Below, piece after piece: positions 17,647-29,182 of a stretch of DNA of 57,641 bases. The position numbers and the translations under genes are program-made. Source of the DNA: Gammaproteobacteria bacterium. Its GTDB lineage: Bacteria; Pseudomonadota; Gammaproteobacteria; Burkholderiales; Rhodocyclaceae. A model generated the notes under the pieces. It was given only the letters and a program-made list of their open reading frames with translations, was not told where the DNA came from and made no database searches. The DNA lies in assembly GCA_029289235.1 (NCBI GenBank), contig JARFTZ010000036.1:1-57641 (forward strand). The letters are read 5' to 3'. Numbering within the stretch: position 1 is the first letter of the stretch; each line of letters starts with the position of its first letter.

Positions 17647-17717
17647 GTCTGTGTCAGGTTGGGTGCCGCGGCAAGGCGGCGCATTTTTCTATCCGACTGG
17701 GAAACACCGGGACAGTC

Positions 17718-17784
17718 GTCACCCCGGCGAAGGCCGGGGTCCTGTTCGTGGAATTTTCTGGATTCCGGCCTTCGCCGGAATGAC
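17718..17784. repeat. REPIN-like element, copy 1
   Basis: Two palindromic units face each other: ACCCCGGCGAAGGCCGGGGT at 17721-17740 and ATTCCGGCCTTCGCCGGAAT at 17762-17781, framed by GTC and GAC and joined by a short spacer containing GAATTTTCTGG. The same two-unit arrangement with nearly the same spacer recurs in the opposite orientation at 30695-30761. This is the form of a REP doublet (REPIN) mobilised by RAYT-type transposases; no such transposase is in the window. Confidence 0.8.
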
Positions 17785-17828
17785 AAACATCCAGGTGGGC
17801 CTGTCGGAATTCGGTGGTGCACCTCTGG

Positions 17829-17848
17829 ATCCCGGCTTTCGCCGGGAT
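17829..17848. repeat. single REP-like palindrome
   Basis: ATCCCGGCTTTCGCCGGGAT is an 8-bp perfect stem with a 4-base loop, of the same CCGGC-N4-GCCGG design as the doublet 45 bp to the left. It is 28 bp past the thiC stop codon (minus-strand gene), so it may also serve as a transcript-end hairpin, though no T-run follows. Confidence 0.7.
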
Positions 17849-17875
17849 GACGGGGTCTGGGCTGAATCGGGGGCC

Positions 17876-19834
<1,959 letters not shown>

Positions 19835-19913
19835 TTACACGCAAGGGAATGGCGAGGCAGGAACAATAGAAGAATGAAACGACGCGACGATGCTGCGATG
19901 CGCTGACCTTCTG

Positions 19914-20016
19914 TTTCCCTACGACGGCATTACCCGTACAGGTTCAAAGGGACTGTCTCAGCTACGCCGGGCGTTTGACAAAACTCGTGACAAAATCCGG
20001 CGCGGCACCCCTAAAA
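19914..20016 (-). promoter_or_regulatory. TPP riboswitch (thi box) of thiC
   Basis: Read on the minus strand, the element begins TAGGGGTGCC, has the GCTGAGA core, the CCCTTTGAACCTG segment, GGGTAATGCC and ends CGTAGGGAAAC. All are conserved parts of the thiamin pyrophosphate aptamer in the right order. The expression platform is the roughly 120 nt between the aptamer and the thiC start, which includes a GC-rich self-complementary stretch near 19810-19830 that could hide the ribosome site. The plus strand of the same DNA lies upstream of the divergent carbonic-anhydrase-like gene. Confidence 0.95.
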
Positions 20017-20141
20017 GCGATTGCCTAAGTTACTGGAAACGCGGATCTCAGGCAAGGCTTGATGCATTCGACCGGAGGACGGCGAACGAAGTTTCCGCCG
20101 AGTCGGCTAAAGTTCTCGCTGGCGTTTCCGTGAATAGAACG

Positions 20142-21458
20142 ATGACGGCAAAAATAGACCATTCCCTTCCGTTAGGTACCGCGAGGCGGCTTGCCGCCCT
20201 GTTCGCGCTGATGCTTCCCGCGGTCGCGCTCTCTGCCGCCTGGCAGACCGTGGCCAACGAGCCCGGTCGGCGCGTCGAAGTCGACCGTGATCGGATCGTC
20301 ACCGGGCAGGACGGTTCAGCCACCGCGACCGGGCGGATCATTCTGGATAATCCGATCGTCGATCCGCGCACGTCGACTTCCTATCGCATCATCGAATTTG
20401 AATCGCGCTATGACTGCGACGGTCGCTCGCTCTCCACTTTGAAGCGAACCTATTACAAGAGCGAAGGCGAAGTGCTGCGCCAGGAGGAAGTCCGTTCGCC
20501 ATTCGAGATGCCGGTGCGCAGCGGCTCGCCCGACGACCGGATCCTGCGCCTCGTGTGCCGCCCTGCCGGCAGCGCATCGGTGACGCAATCGGTCGACAAG
20601 ACGCTGGACAAGGTCAATCAGCTGTCCGGTGACCTGCGCAAGGTCAACGAAGCGCTGGTTGCCGAGTCGGTGCAGAAGGAGTTGCGCGGCCTGACCCCGC
20701 GAACCGGAAAACCGGCGGCAACAGCAAAGCGTCCGGTGAAATCGCCTGCGTCGTCCAAAGCTTCGGATTCCGTGGCCGGCGGGCGTGCCGGCTGGACCTA
20801 CGCAGGAAACCGCGGGCCCGAGATCTGGGGGAAACTCGATTCTTCCTACGCCGTCTGCGCCAGCGGTCGCCGACAGTCGCCGATCGATCTGCGCGACGGC
20901 ATTCCGGTGGACCTCGACCCCATCCAGTTCTTCTACACCCCGAGCGCCTTCCGTGTCACGGATGCCGTCCGCCAGTTGCAGCTGACCGTCTACGGCGGCG
21001 GCATGATGTTGCTCGGCAAGCAGTACCAGCTCAGCCGCGTCGAATTTCACGCCCCGTCGGAGTACACCGTTGCGGGAAAGGCGTATGCGATGGAGGCGCA
21101 GCTGATTCATTCCGGCGCCGACGGCAAGACCGCGATTGTTTCGGTCTTTCTCGAACCCGGTACGGAAAATCCGGTAATCCAGACCGCCCTCAATCATCTG
21201 CCGCTGGAAAAAGGCGGCGAGGTCGCGCCGCCGGGACAGACAGTCGACCTCAACCTGCTTTTGCCGGAAAACAAGGGCTATTTCACTTTCATGGGATCGC
21301 TGACACGACCGCCCTGCACCGAGGACGTTCTCTGGCTGGTGCTCAAGCAGCCGCAGCAAGTCTCCGCGCAGCAACTGGCCATCTTCCAGCGTCTCTACCC
21401 GCCGAACGCCCGGCCGGTGCAGCCCGCGTTCGGGCGGATCATCAAGGAGTCGCGCTGA
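20142..21458 (+). CDS. exported alpha-carbonic-anhydrase-like protein, zinc site degenerate
   Basis: A 438-residue precursor with a signal peptide (RRLAALFALMLPAVALSAAW). Residues about 30-140 form a domain of the kind often annotated as surface-adhesin E-like (WQTVANEPGRRVEVDRDRI). A charged linker follows, and the last 210 residues are an alpha-carbonic anhydrase fold with GRRQSPIDLRDG and GSLTRPPCTEDVLWLVL. The zinc ligands are altered: the usual FHFHxPSE reads VEFHAPSE and the usual HLVH reads QLIH, so by alignment two of the three zinc histidines (H94 and H119 in human numbering) are Glu and Gln. It is therefore probably not a CO2 hydratase and may be a carbonic-anhydrase-related binding protein. 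The long upstream open frame lies over the riboswitch and is not coding. Confidence 0.78.
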   Translation: MTAKIDHSLPLGTARRLAALFALMLPAVALSAAWQTVANEPGRRVEVDRDRIVTGQDGSATATGRIILDNPIVDPRTSTSYRIIEFESRYDCDGRSLSTLKRTYYKSEGEVLRQEEVRSPFEMPVRSGSPDDRILRLVCRPAGSASVTQSVDKTLDKVNQLSGDLRKVNEALVAESVQKELRGLTPRTGKPAATAKRPVKSPASSKASDSVAGGRAGWTYAGNRGPEIWGKLDSSYAVCASGRRQSPIDLRDGIPVDLDPIQFFYTPSAFRVTDAVRQLQLTVYGGGMMLLGKQYQLSRVEFHAPSEYTVAGKAYAMEAQLIHSGADGKTAIVSVFLEPGTENPVIQTALNHLPLEKGGEVAPPGQTVDLNLLLPENKGYFTFMGSLTRPPCTEDVLWLVLKQPQQVSAQQLAIFQRLYPPNARPVQPAFGRIIKESR

Positions 21459-21787
21459 TCGGCGCCCGGCGCGAAGCCGGCAATTCGGTGTTTCGCCGCA
21501 ACTTTTTCATTTGCGGCGAAAAAGCCGGGAAAATCGGGTAAAACGTCGGCAAGTTGCAGGCAAGATCGCTGAAGTGGGAAAAAATACCCTGTATTTTCAA
21601 TGACATCCTTCAGGCACGTTAGCGTCAGTTCGCCACAATCCTGCTACACTCGCGCCGCTCTGGAGGGGCTGGCTGCAAATAACAAGTGAAATTTGACTCC
21701 CCTTCCGGAACAAGGGACGGCGCATGCCGACAACGCGCCGCGATGCAATTCCGTGATAGTTCGTGACATAGAAAAGGGAGTACCTCC
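21459..21787. other. gene-free interval with an 11-bp inverted repeat
   Basis: This 329-bp interval between the carbonic-anhydrase-like and carboxyltransferase genes has no credible gene. It contains TTTCGCCGCAA (21491-21501) and TTGCGGCGAAA (21511-21521), a perfect stem with a 9-base loop 32 bp after the upstream stop codon, a probable transcript-end hairpin without a T-run. The last 190 bp are less GC-rich and presumably hold the promoter of the carboxyltransferase operon, but I cannot assign boxes with confidence. Confidence 0.5.
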
Positions 21788-23332
21788 ATGTCGTTCATGC
21801 AACGCATCGTTGATTTTTTCTCCAAGAAATCGACCGTAACCCAGGGTGGTGGCGAGAAGGCCATCAGCAAACAGAAGGCCGGCGGCAAGATGACCGCCCG
21901 CGAGCGCATCGCCGCACTGCTCGATGAAGGCTCGTTCCACGAGTACGACCTGTTCGTCGAACACAAATGCCAGGATTTCGGCATGGCCGGCAAGGAACTG
22001 GCCGCCGACGGCGTCGTCACCGGCTCGGGCACGATCAACGGCCGCCCGGTGTGCATCTACGCGCAGGACTTCACCGTCGCCGGCGGTTCGCTGGGCCTGA
22101 TGCACGCGCGCAAGATCACCAAGGTGATGGACCACGCGATCAAGATGGGCGTGCCGATCATCGGCATCAACGACTCGGGCGGCGCGCGCATCCAGGAAGG
22201 CGTCAACGCGCTGGCCGGCTACGGCGAAATCTTCTACCGCAACACGCTGGCTTCCGGCGTCGTGCCGCAGATCTCGGTCATCCTCGGGCCGTGCGCCGGC
22301 GGCGCCGTGTATTCGCCCGCGCTGACCGACTTCGTCTTCGTCGTCGACAACATCTCCAAGATGTTCATCACCGGACCGGAAGTGGTGAAGACCGTGCTTG
22401 GCGAGGAAATCTCGATGGAAGACCTCGGTGGCGCCCGCGTGCAGGCCGAAACGGCCGGCAATGCCCACTTCTTCTCGAACAGCGAGGAAGAGTGCTTCGC
22501 CAGCATCCGCAAGCTGGTGACCTTCCTGCCGGACAACAGCCGCAACAAGGCCGCCCTCCTTGAGCAGAAGAATCCGAAGGCCAGCTACAAGATCGAGGAA
22601 CTGATTCCGAAGGATTCGAAGATCCCGTTCGACGTGCGCGACATCGTGCGTTCCATCGTCGATGACTCCGAGTTCTTTGAAGTGCAGGAGCTGTTCGCGC
22701 CGAACGCGATCATCGGCTTCGGCCGGATCAACGGCGAAACGGTCGGCATCATCGGCAACCAGGCGCTCTATCTGGCCGGCGTGCTCGATATCGACGGCTC
22801 CGACAAGATTGCCCGCTTCATCCGCTTCTGCGACGCGTTCAACATCCCGCTGCTGACGCTGGTGGACATCCCGGGCTACCTGCCGGGCTCCGACCAGGAA
22901 CACAACGGCGTCATCCGCCACGGCGCCAAGGTCCTGTACGCCTACAGCGAAGCCAGCGTGCCGAAGATTACCGTGATCCTGCGCAAGGCCTACGGCGGCG
23001 GCTACATCGCCATGTGCTCGAACCACCTGCGCGCCGACTTCGTCTTCGCCTGGCCGACCGCCGAAATCGCGGTGATGGGCCCGGAAGGCGCGGCGAACAT
23101 CATCTTCCGCAGCGAGATCATGAACGCGGAAAATCCGGACGAGATGCGCAAGCTGAAGGTCAAGGAATACACCGACAAGTTCGCCAACCCGTACGTCGCG
23201 GCATCGAGCGGCTACGTCGACGCGGTGATCACGCCGGAGGAAACCCGCGCCTACGTCGCGCACGCCCTGCAGCTGACACGCAACAAGCAGGAGGCGCGGC
23301 CGGATCGCAAGCACGGCGTGCCACCGTTCTGA
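21788..23332 (+). CDS. acyl-CoA carboxyltransferase subunit (PccB/MmdA/transcarboxylase 12S type)
   Basis: Biotin-dependent carboxyltransferase of 514 residues acting on propionyl-/methylmalonyl-CoA-type substrates. A GGGAG ribosome site precedes the ATG. Both crotonase-fold halves carry their oxyanion and CoA blocks: NDSGGARIQEGVNALAGYGE with GPCAGGAVYSPALTDF in the N-half, and VDIPGYLPGSDQEHNGVI with LRKAYGGGYIAM in the C-half. The end DRKHGVPPF corresponds to the RKHGNIPL tail of PccB/MmdA. The next gene, 13 bp on, is a biotin carrier. No biotin carboxylase and no membrane decarboxylase subunit is nearby, so the pair could belong to a split carboxylase, a methylmalonyl-CoA decarboxylase or a transcarboxylase. 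Substrate is inferred only. Confidence 0.9.
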   Translation: MSFMQRIVDFFSKKSTVTQGGGEKAISKQKAGGKMTARERIAALLDEGSFHEYDLFVEHKCQDFGMAGKELAADGVVTGSGTINGRPVCIYAQDFTVAGGSLGLMHARKITKVMDHAIKMGVPIIGINDSGGARIQEGVNALAGYGEIFYRNTLASGVVPQISVILGPCAGGAVYSPALTDFVFVVDNISKMFITGPEVVKTVLGEEISMEDLGGARVQAETAGNAHFFSNSEEECFASIRKLVTFLPDNSRNKAALLEQKNPKASYKIEELIPKDSKIPFDVRDIVRSIVDDSEFFEVQELFAPNAIIGFGRINGETVGIIGNQALYLAGVLDIDGSDKIARFIRFCDAFNIPLLTLVDIPGYLPGSDQEHNGVIRHGAKVLYAYSEASVPKITVILRKAYGGGYIAMCSNHLRADFVFAWPTAEIAVMGPEGAANIIFRSEIMNAENPDEMRKLKVKEYTDKFANPYVAASSGYVDAVITPEETRAYVAHALQLTRNKQEARPDRKHGVPPF

Positions 23333-23345
23333 GCGGAGGACGACC

Positions 23346-23663
23346 ATGAGCGAACAGCAACAATTCTGCGAGATCGCCCTCGAAGGCGGCACCTACGAGG
23401 CGCGCGCGACGAAGAAGTTCCTGCAGCGCAAGCCGTACGAGAAGCACGATCCGCGCGTCATCAAGGCCTTGATTCCCGGCGTCGTCGCCGAGGTTGGCAC
23501 GCAGGTCGGCAAGACCGTGCAAAAGGGCGAGACGCTGATGATTCTCGAAGCGATGAAGATGCTCAACCGAATCAAGGCGCCGGTCGACGGCACCGTCAAG
23601 GCGATCAACGTCGCCGCGGCGGAGAAGGTGACCAAAGGCCAGGTGCTGATCGAGCTTGCCTGA
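23346..23663 (+). CDS. biotin carrier protein (biotinyl/lipoyl domain)
   Basis: A 105-residue protein ending in a biotinyl domain with the canonical attachment motif LMILEAMKMLNRIKAPVDGT; the lysine of EAMKM is the biotinylation site. The N-terminal 40 residues (FCEIALEGGTYEARATKKFL) contain no Ala/Pro linker. It follows the carboxyltransferase by 13 bp with a GAGGA ribosome site and precedes an intrinsic terminator, so the two genes form a closed two-gene operon. Size and layout recall the 1.3S carrier of propionibacterial transcarboxylase and the gamma subunits of sodium-pumping decarboxylases. Confidence 0.92.
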   Translation: MSEQQQFCEIALEGGTYEARATKKFLQRKPYEKHDPRVIKALIPGVVAEVGTQVGKTVQKGETLMILEAMKMLNRIKAPVDGTVKAINVAAAEKVTKGQVLIELA

Positions 23664-23685
23664 AGCGCTTGGGCGTGTACTAGAC

Positions 23686-23720
23686 AAAGCCGTGCCGGCA
23701 ACTGCCGGCGCGGCTTTTCT
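23686..23720 (+). terminator. intrinsic terminator of the carboxyltransferase operon
   Basis: AAGCCGTGCCGGC and GCCGGCGCGGCTT form a 13-bp stem (one G-T pair) around an AACT loop, followed by TTCT. It lies 23 bp after the biotin carrier stop and touches the end of the convergent small gene, so it may work in both directions. Confidence 0.85.
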
Positions 23721-23898
23721 ACATCAGTGGGTCGACGGGAAAGCGGTTTTCCGTCGTGCCGAGGTCCGGGCGTCGCTCGGTTTCGAAGGACGTGCCGGGG
23801 AACAGCGGCCGGCCGCAACCGAGACAGCAACCACTCTCCTCATCCGCCTGGCAGTAGCCGACGCATTGGTAGAGTTCGTCTTCGTATGTTTCGTCCAT
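23719..23898 (-). CDS. DUF1289-like small cysteine-rich protein
   Basis: A 59-residue protein with ATG at 23898 preceded by AGGGAG. It contains CVGYCQADEESGCCLGCGR, the CxxxC...CxxCGR pattern of DUF1289 proteins, which probably bind a metal through the four conserved cysteines. Function in the family is unknown. It follows the molybdopterin oxidoreductase by about 60 bp on the same strand and is likely in its transcript. Confidence 0.75.
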   Translation of the reverse strand: MDETYEDELYQCVGYCQADEESGCCLGCGRPLFPGTSFETERRPDLGTTENRFPVDPLM

Positions 23899-23957
23899 CG
23901 CTTGCTCCCTGTTGATGACCCGTTCAGCCCTTTCTGACCGGTTGACGAAGCATGGGT

Positions 23958-26036
23958 TCAGTTTGCACCGCCCGCCGTCATCCACACTGCGGTGTCGTGA
24001 TACGCCGCGCCGCCGTTGGGGAATCCGGGCTCGGCGCCGACGAGGGTGTTGATGCCGATGCCATCGACAAAGCTCGTGTTCGGCCACTGGCTTTCCACGA
24101 CCAGCGTCGCCGGTTGCACTCCGTCGAACAGGCGTGCATGCAGGCGCACGCTTCCGCGCCGGTTGCCGAGGCGTACCAGGTCGCCATCGGCAACGCCCGA
24201 TGCCCTTGCGGCGTCGGGATGGATCAGCACCGTCGGCCGTTCTCCGGCGCTGCGGGACGATTCCGTTTCGGTGAAGGTCGAGTTGAGGAAATGCCGCGCC
24301 GGCGCAGGGACCAGGCGGAACGGCACCTCCGGCGAAGATTGCTCCAGGACCTCAAGGTGATCCGGCAGGGGCGGCATGACCTCGTGATCCGGACCAATGG
24401 CCGACCAGTCCGGCGCAAAGCGGAAGCGACCGTCGGGGTGGCCGAAACCGTCAAGAAAGTGCGCCTGCCCGAACGGGAGTGCGCAGTCGAGCCAGCGCTG
24501 GCGCAGCAGGTCGTCGAAGCCGGGCTTGCCGGAGTCCCGCAACACCCGGTCGATCAGCGAGGCAGCGTCCATGGCGAACGCGGGATGCGCGATGCCGAGC
24601 CTGGCTGCCAGCAGGCTGACGAAGTCGTGATTCGAACGGCATTCGCCGGGCGCGACGGCGACCGCTTTCGCCGCCTGCAGGAACGTATGGCCGGAGGCCA
24701 TGTACAAATCATCGTGCTCGTGGAACATCGTTGCCGGCAGGACAACATCGGCCAAACGCGCGGTGTCGGTCATGAACTGTTCATGCACGCAGACGAACAG
24801 GTCGTCGCGCAGCAGGCCGTGGCGAACCGCCAGGCTTTCGGGCGCAACCACGGCCGGGTTGGTGTTCTGGATCAGCATCGCCGTGACCGGCGGTCCGCCG
24901 CGCAATGCCCTCTCGTCGCCGGCCAGCACCGCGCCGAGCTTCGCCATGTCGAGCTGCCGGGTGGGGGCGACGGGTCCGTCAAGACCGTTGAGGAAGGTTC
25001 GATCGAGCCCGTACAGCGCGCTGTGACCATACAGCGCGCCACCGCCTTGCGCCTGCCAGGCACCCGTCATCGCCGGCAGGCAGGAGACGGCATGCATTGC
25101 CGCCGCGCCGTTGCGCTGCCGGGTGAAGCCGTAGCCGACGCGCAGGAAGCTGCGCTGCGTTGCGCCATAAAGCCGGGCAAAGGCGACGATCTCGTCAACC
25201 GGCAGCCCGGTGATGTCCGCGGCCCACGCCGGTGTCCTGTTTGCCAGATGGCGCTCCACGCTCGGCGAAAAATCAGTGTGGCGCGCAAGGAAAGTGCGGT
25301 CGGCAAGGCCTTCCGCGAGCAGCACGTGCATCACGGCGCAGGCCAGCGCACCATCGGTTCCCGGCTTGAGCATCAAGTGTACATCGGCCTTTTCGGCGGT
25401 CGGCGTGCGGTAAGGATCGACCACCACCAGCTTGGCGCCTCGTTCCTTGCGCGCCTTCTGCGTCCAGTGCATGAAATTGACCTGAGTGTGCACCGGATTG
25501 CCCCCCCAGACCACGACAATATCCGAATCGACGATCTCGCGGGCGTCAACGCCGCGCTTGATACCAACCCCCGCCTGCCAGCCCGCATCGGCCAGGGCGA
25601 CGCAGAAAGTCTCATGCTGCCGCGACCAGCCGGCGAGATGGCCAAGACGGCGCAAGGCAGCGCGCTGCACCAGCCCCATGGTGCCGGCATAGTGGTAGGG
25701 CCAGACCGTTTCCGGTCCGGATTGGTCGATTGCCTGAAGCAGTCGTTCAGCGACGAGATCGATGGCGTCGCTCCACGCGATCGGCTCAAAGCGCCCGGAG
25801 CCCTTCGGTCCAATCCGGCGCAGCGGACGCAACAGGCGTTCGGGATGGTTGGCCCGTTCGGCGTAGCGCGCCACCTTGGCGCAGATAACACCGTCGGTAT
25901 AGGGCTGTTCGCCGCCGCGTACCTTGCCGAGCCGGCCATCTTCCGTAATCTCCAGTTTCAGCGCGCAAACGCTCGGGCAATCGTGCGGACAGACGCTGGC
26001 AACGAAATTGTTTTTCCGGTTCGGGCGGTCGTTCAT
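23958..26036 (-). CDS. molybdopterin-dependent oxidoreductase with N-terminal 4Fe-4S site
   Basis: Catalytic subunit of the DMSO-reductase superfamily, 692 residues, probably cytoplasmic: no twin-arginine signal is present. The N-terminal iron-sulfur motif is SVCPHDCPSVCAL plus a fourth cysteine in GVICAKVARYAE. Cofactor-binding blocks include DIVVVWGGNPVHTQVNFM, LVVVDPYRTPTAEKADVHL and, near the C-terminus, LIHPDAARASGVADGDLVRL of the final barrel domain. No electron-transfer subunit or chaperone is adjacent, so the redox partner is elsewhere. It is divergent from norR, with about 150 bp between starts. The substrate is unknown. Confidence 0.88.
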   Translation of the reverse strand: MNDRPNRKNNFVASVCPHDCPSVCALKLEITEDGRLGKVRGGEQPYTDGVICAKVARYAERANHPERLLRPLRRIGPKGSGRFEPIAWSDAIDLVAERLLQAIDQSGPETVWPYHYAGTMGLVQRAALRRLGHLAGWSRQHETFCVALADAGWQAGVGIKRGVDAREIVDSDIVVVWGGNPVHTQVNFMHWTQKARKERGAKLVVVDPYRTPTAEKADVHLMLKPGTDGALACAVMHVLLAEGLADRTFLARHTDFSPSVERHLANRTPAWAADITGLPVDEIVAFARLYGATQRSFLRVGYGFTRQRNGAAAMHAVSCLPAMTGAWQAQGGGALYGHSALYGLDRTFLNGLDGPVAPTRQLDMAKLGAVLAGDERALRGGPPVTAMLIQNTNPAVVAPESLAVRHGLLRDDLFVCVHEQFMTDTARLADVVLPATMFHEHDDLYMASGHTFLQAAKAVAVAPGECRSNHDFVSLLAARLGIAHPAFAMDAASLIDRVLRDSGKPGFDDLLRQRWLDCALPFGQAHFLDGFGHPDGRFRFAPDWSAIGPDHEVMPPLPDHLEVLEQSSPEVPFRLVPAPARHFLNSTFTETESSRSAGERPTVLIHPDAARASGVADGDLVRLGNRRGSVRLHARLFDGVQPATLVVESQWPNTSFVDGIGINTLVGAEPGFPNGGAAYHDTAVWMTAGGAN

Positions 26037-26188
26037 GGCGGTTTTTCAAACAAAGACGCCATTTTCCCTCACTTCCGCCAGATCGCCCTTTTTCGTCGCC
26101 ATCCTGCCGATTGCATCCGCGGCATGTGTTCGGTTTTCGCCGCATCTCGCCCTATACTCTGGCTCCCTTTGCGATATCCAGTCATTTG

Positions 26189-27742
<1,554 letters not shown>

Positions 27743-27772
27743 GCGGGCGGTGGTTCGTTCGTGCGGCGGCCG

Positions 27773-28207
27773 TTAGTTCTGGCACACCAGTTTGCGGATG
27801 TTTTCTCCGATTCCGCCCGGCACCATGCCTTCCCAGGGAGCGTCAGGCTTTTGCTCGCTGGCCACCAGCCGCCCTTCGCCCATCTGCTCGGAAAATGCTT
27901 CGAGGGCGAGCGTTCGTGCCTGCGGCTGACTGCAGTCGTATTCGACCAGTGAGCGGATCGAGCCGACGACGGTGCGTTCGTCGGCCCATTGCGCTGTCGC
28001 GAAGTCGGTCAGCTGATAGACGCGCACGAGGATGCCGTCGCGCCGGACCGAGCTCTGGTCGAGGTAGGCGCGGAAGTTTTCGGTCCGGCCGAGGCTGATC
28101 CACTCGCTGCCGATTCCCGCCGCGAACACTTCGCCGCAGAAAGCGTGAAGTGAGAACAGGAGCAGGGCAGCGCGCAAGGCTGGGCGAAGATGGGGCGATC
28201 GGTTCAT
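27773..28207 (-). CDS. exported surface-adhesin E-like protein
   Basis: A 144-residue precursor; the ATG at 28207 puts a signal peptide (MNRSPHLRPALRAALLLFSL) at the N-terminus, while an upstream start would bury it. The mature part (SEWISLGRTENFRAYLDQSS, RVYQLTDFATAQWADER, SIRSLVEYDCSQPQARTLAL) matches the small domain annotated as surface-adhesin protein E in many beta- and gammaproteobacteria. It has two cysteines, one at the very C-terminus. Convergent with norR, 30 bp apart. Its similarity in layout to the N-terminal domain of the carbonic-anhydrase-like protein at 20.1 kb is notable. Function unknown. Confidence 0.7.
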   Translation of the reverse strand: MNRSPHLRPALRAALLLFSLHAFCGEVFAAGIGSEWISLGRTENFRAYLDQSSVRRDGILVRVYQLTDFATAQWADERTVVGSIRSLVEYDCSQPQARTLALEAFSEQMGEGRLVASEQKPDAPWEGMVPGGIGENIRKLVCQN

Positions 28208-28350
28208 CGGGACATGGGGCGGTATTGGCCGGACTGGCCGCTCATGGTAGACGGATTGGACGGATCGACGCAAAAATCTGGTTCCGGTGGCGTTGCCCTG
28301 CGGCTATGCTGGAAAGGCGAGTGATCGAGTCATCCCGAAGGAGAATTCCG

Positions 28351-29166
28351 ATGAAACTGCAAATGCGCGCCCCCTTACGAGTTTTTTTCGCCGCTGCGGC
28401 GGCTCTGTTGATTTTCGTTGGTCCGGCGGGGGCGGCGGACATGGCGCAATCGGCCAAACCGCTGGTCGTCGGCATGGAGCTCGCCTACCCGCCGTTCGAA
28501 ATGACCGATCCGCAGGGCAAGCCCAGCGGCATCAGCGTCGATCTGGCCCGGGACCTGGCGCAGGCGCTGGGACGCCCGGCGGTGATCGAGAACATCGCCT
28601 GGGACGGGCTGATCCCCGCATTGAAGACCGGCAAGGTCGATCTGGTCATTTCCTCGATGACCGCCACCGCCGAGCGCGCGAAGTCGATCGACTTCTCCGA
28701 CCCGTACATCGCCACCGGGCTCTGCCTGCTGCTGAAGAAGGATTCTGCAGCACAGGGTATTGCCGACCTGAACAGGCCGGGCGTCAGGATCGCGGTGAAG
28801 AAGGGGACGACCGGCCACCTCTACGCCACGGCCAATCTGAAGAACGCGGAAATCCTCGTCCTCGACAAGGAATCGGCCGCCGTGCTCGAAGTCTCGCAGG
28901 GCAAGGCCGACGCGTTCATCTACGACCAGATGTCGACCTACCAGAACTGGCAGCGCAACAAGGAAACCACGCGGGCGCTCCTTGATCCGTTCCAGAAGGA
29001 GTCCTGGGCGGTCGGCTTGCGCAAGGGCAACGACGAGCTGCGTACCAAGGTCAACACCTTCCTCAAGGACTATCGCGCCAAGGGCGGCTTCGAACGCCTC
29101 GGCGACCGGTACCTGAAGGAGATGAAGGACGAGTTCAAGCGGATGGGTTCGGCGTTCTTTATGTGA
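28351..29166 (+). CDS. polar amino acid ABC transporter, substrate-binding protein
   Basis: Periplasmic family 3 solute-binding protein of 271 residues with signal peptide (VFFAAAAALLIFVGPAGAAD) and an AAGGAG ribosome site. The binding fold starts LVVGMELAYPPFEMTDPQGK and includes WDGLIPALKTGKVDLVISSM, TATAERAKSIDFSDPY and the second-domain GVRIAVKKGTTGHLY. It feeds the permease and ATPase encoded directly downstream. The specific amino acid cannot be read from the sequence. Confidence 0.92.
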   Translation: MKLQMRAPLRVFFAAAAALLIFVGPAGAADMAQSAKPLVVGMELAYPPFEMTDPQGKPSGISVDLARDLAQALGRPAVIENIAWDGLIPALKTGKVDLVISSMTATAERAKSIDFSDPYIATGLCLLLKKDSAAQGIADLNRPGVRIAVKKGTTGHLYATANLKNAEILVLDKESAAVLEVSQGKADAFIYDQMSTYQNWQRNKETTRALLDPFQKESWAVGLRKGNDELRTKVNTFLKDYRAKGGFERLGDRYLKEMKDEFKRMGSAFFM

Positions 29167-29182
29167 ACGGGCGTTGCATTCC

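Noticed and set aside
21491-21521. Intrinsic terminator after the carbonic-anhydrase-like gene
   Set aside because: The 11-bp stem is perfect but no T-run follows on either strand, so it is listed only as an inverted repeat.
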